From Planctomycetia bacterium (GTDB lineage Bacteria; Planctomycetota; Phycisphaerae; Phycisphaerales; UBA1924): 5,474 nt of DNA. Location of the stretch: the NCBI GenBank assembly GCA_005776545.1, contig SXOY01000053.1, forward strand, positions 1-5,474, given 5' to 3'. The translations under genes were made by a program, and so were the position numbers. This document shows, piece by piece, positions 1-5,474 of the stretch (positions within the stretch are counted from its first letter, which is position 1; the number at the start of each line of letters is the position of its first letter). The notes below the pieces were generated by a model that was not told the origin of the DNA, did no database searches, and saw only the letters and a program-made list of their open reading frames with translations.

Positions 1-2
1 GC

Positions 3-44
3 CGTGCCGCCAGCGTGCGGGGATTGCAGACTTCGGCGGCGTAA
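3..44 (+). CDS. possible 3' end of an upstream gene (partial)
   Basis: Reading from base 3, the frame gives a short tail (RAASVRGLQTSAA) and stops at TAA 42-44, 24 bases before the stem of a strong plus-strand terminator. That spacing is what is expected for the end of a gene entering from the left edge. The other two forward frames run into or through the terminator, so this is the most plausible one. Only 13 codons are visible, so neither function nor family can be assigned. It could equally be the 3' part of a non-coding transcript. Confidence 0.27.
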   Translation, partial: RAASVRGLQTSAA

Positions 45-68
45 ACAGGGTTTCTTTTCAGACCTTTC

Positions 69-94
69 AAACCCCTGCCTCGGCGGGGGTTTTT
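69..94 (+). terminator. Rho-independent terminator of the upstream transcript
   Basis: AAACCCC (69-75) pairs with GGGGTTT (86-92), and the stem continues inward as T76-G85 and GCC (77-79) with GGC (82-84), closing on a two-base TC loop. The loop is tight, so the innermost pair may open. The right arm runs into a T tract (90-94). The T tract makes it a plus-strand terminator; read from the minus strand the stem is followed by a weaker tract (TTTGAAAGG). It would separate the upstream transcript from the gene at 218. Confidence 0.82.
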
Positions 95-122
95 CATTGA
101 TGGAACCAAAATGCGGTATGAT
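94..122 (+). promoter_or_regulatory. candidate promoter for the propeller/dockerin gene
   Basis: TATGAT at 117-122 matches the sigma70-type -10 consensus at five of six positions. The -35 region is poor: TCATTG (94-99), overlapping the end of the terminator, has a 17-base spacing but few consensus bases. Position supports it, since it lies between the upstream terminator and the next gene. It would give a leader of roughly 90 bases to ATG 218, or about 30 bases to the alternative ATG 161. Confidence 0.33.
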
Positions 123-217
123 GCGAATCTGGTAGAACCACCTGTGCTTTCTGTGGGCATATGGAGGGGGAGCAGAAGGACTCTGCGGTTTTGGTTTTGA
201 AGTCGGATGGGGGCTCT

Positions 218-2944
218 ATGTTGCGATTTTCTTGTGTAAGGTGTGTTCTTGCCGCGTTTGTAGCGGCGAGTTTCTGCATAGGAAATCCGAGTTACGCGCG
301 ACAGAATTGTGAACCTATATGGCTTCCTGGTTCGGCAATGAGCGGCGTGAGTGACTGGGTGTACGACCTTGCTCGAATGCCCAACGGAGATCTACTTGCC
401 GGTGGAAAGTTCCAGATTGCCGGTGGCGTTCGGGTGAACAGGATTGCTCGGTTTGACGGTGTACGTTGGCACGCGCTTGGAAGCGGACTCAACATGGAGG
501 TATACGGCGTGACCGTGGCGCCCAACGGTGAAGTCTATGTATGCGGTGACTTTAGCATGGCCGGTGGAGTTCCGGCAGCACGAGTTGCTCGATGGGATGG
601 CGCCAACTGGTTTGCCTTGGGTTCGGGAATTCCGGGTGCCATCTTTTACACATCGCCAACTTGCATTGAAGCTCTTCCAACGGGTGAGATTGTCGTCGGT
701 GGCGGATTCAGCCAGGCCGGTGGCGTCCCCGCGAGGCGAGTGGCAGTGTGGAATGGCGCTAGCTGGCGTGCACTTGGAAATGGAATTTATGGCGATGGAT
801 CGTCGGCATTTGTGAACGCACTTTGCGTGCTGCCAGATGGCTCGCTGCTCGCGGGTGGATCGCAACATCCGTACATGTCGAGGTGGGACGGGCAGCAGTG
901 GACCGAATTGGGGATCACGTTCAACCGACTGGGATCTGTGTTTGACATTGAACGGATGAGTGATGGGAGGGTTTACGTTTGTTCGAGGGGCGCCGGCGCA
1001 GGATACGTCGGGCCATTGTCAATGTGGAACGGGACACAATGGTCATCGGTCGCTCCACAGGTTAATATCGGTTCCACTGGCGGCATGTATGCGGTCAAGA
1101 CTCTCAGCGATGGTTCAAAAATCATCGGTGGTGTCGGAATGGGGCTGTCGAACGGAGGCACATCCATTTGGAAGAGCATTCTCAAATGGGATCAAGGCAT
1201 TGTGCAAGTGTTGGAACCCGATCTTGAAGGTCCATTTCTAAATCGTCGCGTGGGTCCGGCAAGCAGCGCGTTGGTGGAAAATTCGATAACGGAGCTTGAA
1301 TTTGGGCCACATGGAAGACTCTTTGCAGGTGGCGGTTATCACAATACAGCAAGTGGTCCAGTTTTTGCCATGCTTAACGATCGAGGTTGGACGCGCGAGA
1401 CCGAGGCACCAGACAAGTGGGTAAGCAAGATCGTTCCCCTTCGCTATGGGGGGGCACTCATGTGCGGAGGATTCGCGAGTATTGGGGGCGCACCTGCTCA
1501 TATGGTCGCGCGGTTCGATGGTGCACAATGGCAAGAGTTTGGGACCGGATTGATTACGGCAGGAGAGAATGAAAATCAGCCCGGTGATTGTCTTGATGTG
1601 ATTCAGCTTAGAGATGGAAGTGTCATTGCCACCGGTACATTCACACTCGCGGGCGGCATAGCTGCCAACCGAATCGCGCGATGGGATGGTGTGAGGTGGT
1701 CGCCAATGGGCGCAGGACTGGATCACTATGGGTGGGCGCTGCTTGAACTGGCGAACGGCGATGTTCTCGTTGCCGGCAGTTTTCGTATGGCGGGCGCTGT
1801 TTCAACGCGGGGAATCGCAAAATGGAATGGAGAATCCTGGGAGGCGGTCGGCGGCGGTGTATCTGGAGTCGGGGTTTGTCTTATTCATGATAGTGACGGA
1901 AGCGTGCTTTTGGGCGGCGACTTTCTGACTGCTGGGGGAGTTCCGGCGCGCAACATTGCACGGTGGAACGGTGAATCATGGTCTCCCGTGGGTGATGGAT
2001 TTAATGGACAAGTGAATTCTCTCCTCAAGCGAAGTGATGGGACACTCCTAGCCGGGGGTTCGTTTACGCAGTCTGGTGCTCGCACAATCAATCGTGTTGC
2101 GATGTTTGTAGGCGAACAGTGGACGCCAATGGTCGATGGACTCAACGCCGAGGTGTGGAGCCTGGCAGAAGATGTCAATGGCGATGTGCTGGCTGGCGGC
2201 AGGTTTGATTCCACTGGTAATACGCCGCTCGGTGGAATTGGCCTGGCTCGTTGGAATGGTTCGACGTGGGTGGGGGTGGCCAACGGTGTGGGTGGAGTGA
2301 GTCAACTAACAGCCACATTCTCAGTGCCTCCGACTGTGCTCACGGTCGGAGTGCTTGCCAACGGTGAGATCTGGGCCGGAGGCACTTTTCTGTGGGCGGG
2401 CAGCCCTTCAAATGACTCGGTAAACCTCGCAAGACTGTCGATTCCTCAAGTGCGAGTGCTGTCTGGTCCAACCGATGCTGCGATCTGTCGCGGCGGGTCC
2501 GCTGGTTTCTCGGTCGTTGTTGGGGGACTTGGTGTGACACAATATCAGTGGCAAGTACAAGATCCAGTTCGAGGATGGCTGCCGCTCGAGGATGGAAATG
2601 GCAACATGCATGGCGGCGGCGGGTCATTTGTTGTGCATGGCGCCTGGACTTCCAGTCTTCATGTCAGCGGCTTGGCTGACCAATCAAATGATTTTCCGCT
2701 GTGGCCCAGTTACACATTTCGATGCGTGGTGAAGAATGATTGCAACGAGACCATGAGCGGCCTAGCCCGCATAGGAATGTGTTTGGCGGATTTCGATTGT
2801 GACTCGGCGATCACACATTTTGATTATCTTGACTTTGTCGTGGCGATCAGTACCGGAGACGCAGAAGCTGATTTCGATCGAAACGGCACGATCGACTACT
2901 TTGACTATCTGGCGTTTGTGGAAATGTTTGCTCAGGGATGTTGA
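218..2944 (+). CDS. secreted 14-repeat beta-propeller protein with Ig-like domain and GC-type dockerin
   Basis: This is a 908-residue exported protein. ATG 218 is preferred because it puts a normal signal peptide at the N-terminus (MLRFSCVRC, a hydrophobic stretch, then a likely cut near SYA-RQ at residues 26-29). ATG 161 in the same frame adds 19 polar residues and has no ribosome site; TTG 191 is also possible, 9 bases after AAGGAC. Residues about 46-743 hold 14 divergent repeats of the pattern PNGDLLAGG-F--AGGV----IARWDG--W--LGSGLN, resembling delta-60/DUF5122 or Kelch-like propeller blades. Residues about 744-854 look Ig-like (YQWQ; FRCVVKNDC). Residues 855-908 carry two calcium-loop motifs and end in Gly-Cys, as in planctomycete GC-type dockerin proteins. 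No catalytic motif is visible, so the likely role is cell-surface or extracellular binding. The ligand is unknown. Confidence 0.93.
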   Translation: MLRFSCVRCVLAAFVAASFCIGNPSYARQNCEPIWLPGSAMSGVSDWVYDLARMPNGDLLAGGKFQIAGGVRVNRIARFDGVRWHALGSGLNMEVYGVTVAPNGEVYVCGDFSMAGGVPAARVARWDGANWFALGSGIPGAIFYTSPTCIEALPTGEIVVGGGFSQAGGVPARRVAVWNGASWRALGNGIYGDGSSAFVNALCVLPDGSLLAGGSQHPYMSRWDGQQWTELGITFNRLGSVFDIERMSDGRVYVCSRGAGAGYVGPLSMWNGTQWSSVAPQVNIGSTGGMYAVKTLSDGSKIIGGVGMGLSNGGTSIWKSILKWDQGIVQVLEPDLEGPFLNRRVGPASSALVENSITELEFGPHGRLFAGGGYHNTASGPVFAMLNDRGWTRETEAPDKWVSKIVPLRYGGALMCGGFASIGGAPAHMVARFDGAQWQEFGTGLITAGENENQPGDCLDVIQLRDGSVIATGTFTLAGGIAANRIARWDGVRWSPMGAGLDHYGWALLELANGDVLVAGSFRMAGAVSTRGIAKWNGESWEAVGGGVSGVGVCLIHDSDGSVLLGGDFLTAGGVPARNIARWNGESWSPVGDGFNGQVNSLLKRSDGTLLAGGSFTQSGARTINRVAMFVGEQWTPMVDGLNAEVWSLAEDVNGDVLAGGRFDSTGNTPLGGIGLARWNGSTWVGVANGVGGVSQLTATFSVPPTVLTVGVLANGEIWAGGTFLWAGSPSNDSVNLARLSIPQVRVLSGPTDAAICRGGSAGFSVVVGGLGVTQYQWQVQDPVRGWLPLEDGNGNMHGGGGSFVVHGAWTSSLHVSGLADQSNDFPLWPSYTFRCVVKNDCNETMSGLARIGMCLADFDCDSAITHFDYLDFVVAISTGDAEADFDRNGTIDYFDYLAFVEMFAQGC
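353..2446 (+). repeat. 14 tandem protein repeats (propeller blades)
   Basis: The repeats begin at about residues 50, 97, 149, 201, 243, 292, 359, 404, 460, 507, 554, 601, 648 and 709, counted from Met 218. The core of each is a xNGxLLAGGxF turn, an AGGVP-type loop, an IARWDG strand and a W--LG-G end. Repeats 4-7 have drifted most (the AGG loop is lost or replaced), while 8-13 are closest to consensus and mostly 45-56 residues apart. The repeat exists at protein level only: the DNA copies are too diverged to be a recent tandem duplication. Confidence 0.85.
2780..2941 (+). other. C-terminal dockerin-like (GC-type) module
   Basis: Residues 855-908 contain two 12-residue EF-hand-like loops. Loop 1 has Asp at positions 1, 3, 5 and 12 (D858, D860, D862, D869). 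Loop 2 has Asp/Asn at 1, 3, 5, 9 and 12 (D885, D887, N889, D893, D896). Each loop is followed by an FDYL helix start. The protein ends in Gly-Cys immediately before the stop. Calcium binding is expected from the family; the anchoring role of the terminal GC is family naming and inference, not something the sequence proves. Confidence 0.8.
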
Positions 2945-2989
2945 GCCGATAATCGCAGTTTGCAAACGTGAGAATGTGTGTTATCCGAA

Positions 2990-3003
2990 GGGGTAAATAC
3001 CCC
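2990..3003 (+). promoter_or_regulatory. inverted repeat GGGGTA-AA-TACCCC, possible operator
   Basis: The two six-base arms are perfect and separated by AA, lying 46 bases after the stop at 2944. No T tract follows, so it is not an intrinsic terminator. It lies immediately upstream of a possible extended -10 (3006-3014), where a repressor or activator site could sit. A second, shorter palindrome, GTTTGCAAAC, lies at 2958-2967. The regulatory role is an inference. Confidence 0.27.
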
Positions 3004-3005
3004 AA

Positions 3006-3014
3006 TGTTATGAA
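3006..3014 (+). promoter_or_regulatory. weak candidate extended -10 for the gene at 3172
   Basis: TG at 3006-3007, one base, then TATGAA (3009-3014) fits an extended -10 with four of six core bases. There is no recognisable -35 at the proper distance (CCGAAG). It would give a leader of about 150 bases. The rest of 2945-3171 shows no better promoter, no intrinsic terminator after the stop at 2944 and no convincing gene. Confidence 0.2.
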
Positions 3015-3160
3015 TTTGCGGAGATTTGTGCGGTCATGCGGTGATGTTCGTATTGGCATGCCGAAATGGGTGCGGTCTGATGCATGCACTCCCCTGAAAA
3101 CGGCGGAGGTGAGGCGCTTGCGTGAGCGGTGTGAGCGTGCGTCCATTTGCCAAATCAAAT

Positions 3161-3168
3161 AAGGAGAG
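3161..3168 (+). promoter_or_regulatory. Shine-Dalgarno site for the gene at 3172
   Basis: AAGGAGAG lies just before ATG 3172, with the AGGAG core five bases from the start codon. This is the clearest ribosome binding site in the window and fixes the start. The site ahead of 218 is a much weaker G-rich run. Confidence 0.8.
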
Positions 3169-3171
3169 AAA

Positions 3172-4164
3172 ATGACTCGATTCATGCACGTAATTGTCAG
3201 CGCGGTCGGGCTTGTGTTATCAACTGCTTCGGCGTCAGCGCAAGACATGGCACGACCTTCAAGCGTTCGGTTCGCGGCGAACGAGTGGACATTTGTACCG
3301 GTCGTCAAGAACACTGCTGGAATCTGGAGCTCCCCTGGAGTTCTTGCGCTGCGTGACAAAGACAATGTTGTTGGCGAAAACATTGTTGCGATCTGGTACG
3401 AATTTCCGGCGGCCGCGGGTGGGGTGTGGTCTGCGACCAGCTGGGTGTCGCAAGATCACTGGCAGGCGATTACACATACCAAGAACCGGTTTGCGATCAG
3501 CAGTGTGTATGACTTTGTGTGGCCAACAGATGACCCGATAGCTGCGCCAGTGAATCCCGAAGCACCCGAGCCGTATTTTCATGGTCTGTTTACTGTTGAC
3601 CCGCTCGCCGGATTGCCAATTGACGAAAACCGCGATCAAGTGATTTCAACATTGACGGAACTTGGATATCAATCTGCGAGCGTCGCAGTCGAGCAGGTTG
3701 GACTGTGTGAAGGTGAAATGGTCCTTGATGCACTTGCGGCGACGGCGGTGCTCGCGGCTTCCACACCCACTCCAACTGCAACACTCGAAGCGGCCTTTGG
3801 TGCGGCCATTCCCGCATCGTGCGCTCAGATTGCTGCACCGGCGCCACTCACAGGGTTTGTGTCCGGAACAGAAGTACCGCTGCCAGGAATTCCACTTGGG
3901 CCCTGGAAGCGCGACTCTCGCCCGGCCTTTCCGCACGGAAACTGTGACCTGGCCACTCAATGCTGCTATGCGGCGCCGATCATATTTATATATAAACGCA
4001 AAGGTTTGCTTGGCCTTGAGTACATTGAATACTGCGAGGGCCTGCAAGTCTGGAACTGTCCCGGCGAGCCAGGTGTTCCCTGTCCCGCTGTACCAACGTG
4101 TCCAGCGCCAGAGGCAACTCCGGATCCATCAGTACCGGTCACCTGTGGCTATTCGTTCAACTGA
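3172..4164 (+). CDS. secreted cysteine-rich protein of unknown function
   Basis: I do not recognise this 330-residue protein. ATG 3172 has a strong ribosome site and begins a clear signal peptide (positive MTRF start, hydrophobic residues 6-18, then ASASA with cleavage likely after A23, before QD). The mature part has three regions. Residues about 30-175 are aromatic-rich and probably beta-rich (several Trp, e.g. 75, 86, 91, 97). Residues 185-225 form an Ala/Thr/Pro-rich low-complexity stretch. Residues 258-330 are a Cys-rich tail with eight of the protein's ten cysteines (258, 264, 265, 288, 296, 304, 310, 325), including an adjacent pair. An even cysteine count in an exported protein suggests disulfides. 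There is no lipobox, dockerin, membrane anchor or catalytic motif. It follows the propeller gene by 227 bases and its 3' end overlaps coaE. Confidence 0.87.
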   Translation: MTRFMHVIVSAVGLVLSTASASAQDMARPSSVRFAANEWTFVPVVKNTAGIWSSPGVLALRDKDNVVGENIVAIWYEFPAAAGGVWSATSWVSQDHWQAITHTKNRFAISSVYDFVWPTDDPIAAPVNPEAPEPYFHGLFTVDPLAGLPIDENRDQVISTLTELGYQSASVAVEQVGLCEGEMVLDALAATAVLAASTPTPTATLEAAFGAAIPASCAQIAAPAPLTGFVSGTEVPLPGIPLGPWKRDSRPAFPHGNCDLATQCCYAAPIIFIYKRKGLLGLEYIEYCEGLQVWNCPGEPGVPCPAVPTCPAPEATPDPSVPVTCGYSFN

Positions 4165-5222
4165 ACGGCGGCGAGGATTGAAGCAGCTTGGGAATCAAGG
4201 GCTGCCAACGAACCAACATTCTCAATTACCCAGCGGCAGCGGCGGCGTTTGTCTTCGATTGGAATCTGAGCGGCTTCGCGCTTGGCAAGGTCAGACTCGC
4301 TCCATCCGCGGTTCTTCACCCGCTCAATGCGTATCTCCCGCGGTGCATCGACGCAGATGACCGCATCGCACTCGGCATCGACGCCCGCCTCAAAAAGCAG
4401 CGGCGCATCGATGATAATTGCGGGTACGGATGTGCTGCGTGCGATCGTTGCCGCGCGCTCGGTTTTCAAGATTGGGTGGGTCAGACCTTCAAGTTGTTTG
4501 CGCTTCATTGGGTCGCTGAACACTTTGGCCGCAAGTTGTCCGCGATCGATCTGACCGCTCGAATCAAGCAGTTCATTTCCCCACCAGCCAACGATCGTTG
4601 CAATGACCTCTGGTCGTTTTAGAGCCTCTTTCGCGGCGAAGTCAGAGTCGAGTACCAGACATCCGCGGGCTTTGAAAGCCGCTGCCAATGTGCTTTTTCC
4701 TGCACCAATTGAACCAACAAGTCCCAGGACCGGCGGCTTGGGGCGAGAGTTCATGACTCTGCGAATGGAGTCAAGAACAAGTTGAGGATCGCCAACAGAA
4801 TTCAGCACCGCTTCGATCCCCGCGCCCGTGCCAAGTCCGATTGTGCCCGCGCCGATCAGACGTTCGCGTATGCCGCGGAACTGCTCGAGATGCTGGATTT
4901 TTGAGAGCGGGATTTCCACAGCGCTGCGCCGAAATACGCCGCGACGGGTGATGATGCTGGTTCGTGAAAGAGTGAAGGTTGTGCAGTTCCAGGAGATGAT
5001 TTCAAAGAGCAGGCGGGCGACAATGACACATCCAGCCCAAAGCAGTACACGGCGCGTGAGCGAAACGTCAGCTCCGCCAAGTTGCAATAACGCTACGAGT
5101 ACACCGGCGAGCAGCGTGACTACACAAAGCCAGGGCAACGGACGCGCAATGATCGAAAGCAGCGAAGGCTTCAATGTCCAGATGACATCAGGGTTGTGCG
5201 TAGTTGTATCGCGAGCAGGCAC
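4149..5222 (-). CDS. coaE: membrane-anchored bacterial PH domain fused to dephospho-CoA kinase
   Basis: This is a 357-residue fusion. CoaE phosphorylates the ribose 3'-hydroxyl of dephospho-CoA with ATP, the last step of coenzyme A synthesis. The kinase part (about 163-355) is complete: P-loop G170-S-I-G-A-G-K-S177, LDSD (191-194), THP (248-250), DAPLLFE (272-278), the Arg-rich lid (about 298-305) and WVIEN (331-335). The N-terminal part is not normal for CoaE: two likely transmembrane helices (about 29-49 and 57-77), then a bPH2/DUF304-type PH domain (about 80-156) with the typical strand R-G-V-F, EIPLSKIQ and GAGTIGLGTG. The start is GTG at 5222, directly after the hpt stop, with GAGG eight bases upstream. 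Met157, at the domain junction, could in principle start a 201-residue soluble CoaE, but its ribosome site is poor. The predicted topology keeps the kinase cytoplasmic. The fusion is read directly from one open frame; its purpose is unknown. Confidence 0.94.
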   Translation of the reverse strand: MPARDTTTHNPDVIWTLKPSLLSIIARPLPWLCVVTLLAGVLVALLQLGGADVSLTRRVLLWAGCVIVARLLFEIISWNCTTFTLSRTSIITRRGVFRRSAVEIPLSKIQHLEQFRGIRERLIGAGTIGLGTGAGIEAVLNSVGDPQLVLDSIRRVMNSRPKPPVLGLVGSIGAGKSTLAAAFKARGCLVLDSDFAAKEALKRPEVIATIVGWWGNELLDSSGQIDRGQLAAKVFSDPMKRKQLEGLTHPILKTERAATIARSTSVPAIIIDAPLLFEAGVDAECDAVICVDAPREIRIERVKNRGWSESDLAKREAAQIPIEDKRRRCRWVIENVGSLAALDSQAASILAAVQLNE

Positions 5223-5474
5223 CTACACCGCCTCGGGTTTGAGGACAGCAACAGATGGGTAATTGCGATAGAAATCGTCGTAATCCAGACCATATCCAAC
5301 AACGAATTCATCCGGGATATCAAAGCCAACGTATTCAGTTTCTATTTCAATCTTGCGTCGCCAGGTTGGCTTGCGAAGCATGACGCACATGCGCAGGCTT
5401 GCTGGCTGGAGCTCTGCGATCGCATCGCGAATCACCGCGAGCGTCTGACCCGAATCGAGAATGTCATCCACAAC
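5223..5474 (-). CDS. hpt: hypoxanthine phosphoribosyltransferase, C-terminal part (runs off the right edge)
   Basis: The last 83 codons are present; the frame is open to the window edge, so the N-terminal half lies beyond it (the family is usually about 175-185 residues). The enzyme joins hypoxanthine or guanine to PRPP to make IMP or GMP in purine salvage, in the cytoplasm. The visible part starts in the PRPP-binding loop, VVDDILDSGQTL, whose acidic pair and DSG-T contact the phosphoribosyl group. It also has the characteristic C-terminal block FDIPDEFVVGYGLDYDDFYRN, in which the Val and Asp residues contact the purine. The match in motif order and spacing to known Hpt proteins is strong. 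The stop TAG (5225-5223) abuts the GTG start of the PH-CoaE gene, indicating one transcript and probable translational coupling. Confidence 0.95.
   Translation of the reverse strand, partial: VVDDILDSGQTLAVIRDAIAELQPASLRMCVMLRKPTWRRKIEIETEYVGFDIPDEFVVGYGLDYDDFYRNYPSVAVLKPEAV

Noticed and set aside
392..868. Minus-strand open frame of 158 codons inside the propeller gene
   Set aside because: It lies wholly antisense to a well-supported gene, has no ribosome site or recognisable motif, and its composition is that of a shadow frame.
1238..1726. Minus-strand open frame of 162 codons inside the propeller gene
   Set aside because: It is antisense to blades of the propeller, rich in Cys, His and Arg without pattern, and has no domain or signal.
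353..2446. Recent tandem DNA duplication or CRISPR-like array
   Set aside because: The repetition is protein-level only. The nucleotide copies differ throughout and have no constant repeat-spacer structure.
3110..3155. Short GTGAGCG repeats before the orphan gene
   Set aside because: There are only two close copies of a seven-base word in a G-rich stretch; too little for a repeat array or binding-site cluster.
2968..3162. Small basic open frame (64 codons, GTG start) in the gap, with its stop touching the next ribosome site
   Set aside because: The coupled-looking stop is suggestive, but there is no ribosome site ahead of the GTG, no recognisable motif and an Arg/Cys-rich random look. It was kept out of the gene list.
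2847..3383. Minus-strand open frame of 178 codons spanning the intergenic gap
   Set aside because: It is antisense to the dockerin end and to the signal peptide of the next gene, both well supported. The translation has no recognisable domain.
3662..4360. Plus-strand open frame of 232 codons across the convergent overlap
   Set aside because: It is out of frame with the secreted gene and antisense to coaE. The Arg/Ser/Gln-rich product is typical of a shifted frame.

Overview
The window looks like chromosome from a planctomycete of the Phycisphaerae/Phycisphaerales type. The main evidence is the large exported protein at 218-2944: a repeat-built beta-propeller, an Ig-like domain and a short C-terminal dockerin-like module ending in Gly-Cys. 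This is the layout of the 'GC-type dockerin domain-anchored' proteins known from that group. The taxonomic call is an inference from domain architecture; no rRNA or other marker gene is present.

Layout. Bases 1-160 hold the probable 3' tip of an upstream plus-strand gene, a strong intrinsic terminator (69-94) and a possible promoter. Bases 218-2944 (+) encode the secreted propeller/Ig/dockerin protein. Bases 2945-3171 are intergenic, with a GGGGTA/TACCCC inverted repeat beside a possible extended -10 and a clear Shine-Dalgarno for the next gene. Bases 3172-4164 (+) encode a secreted, cysteine-rich protein that I do not recognise. On the minus strand, 5474 down to 4149 is a compact housekeeping unit: the C-terminal half of hypoxanthine phosphoribosyltransferase (hpt, running off the right edge), followed with no gap by a fusion of a two-helix membrane anchor, a bacterial PH domain and a complete dephospho-CoA kinase (coaE). 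The 3' ends of the plus-strand orphan gene and the coaE fusion overlap by 16 bases.

How the genes relate. The two plus-strand genes are export-related accessory genes with no visible enzymatic motif. The minus-strand pair is nucleotide/cofactor metabolism: purine salvage, and the last step of coenzyme A synthesis. The most unusual item is the membrane-anchored PH-CoaE fusion, since CoaE is normally a soluble stand-alone enzyme of about 200 residues. I see no CRISPR array, insertion sequence, tRNA, rRNA, defence system or phage gene.
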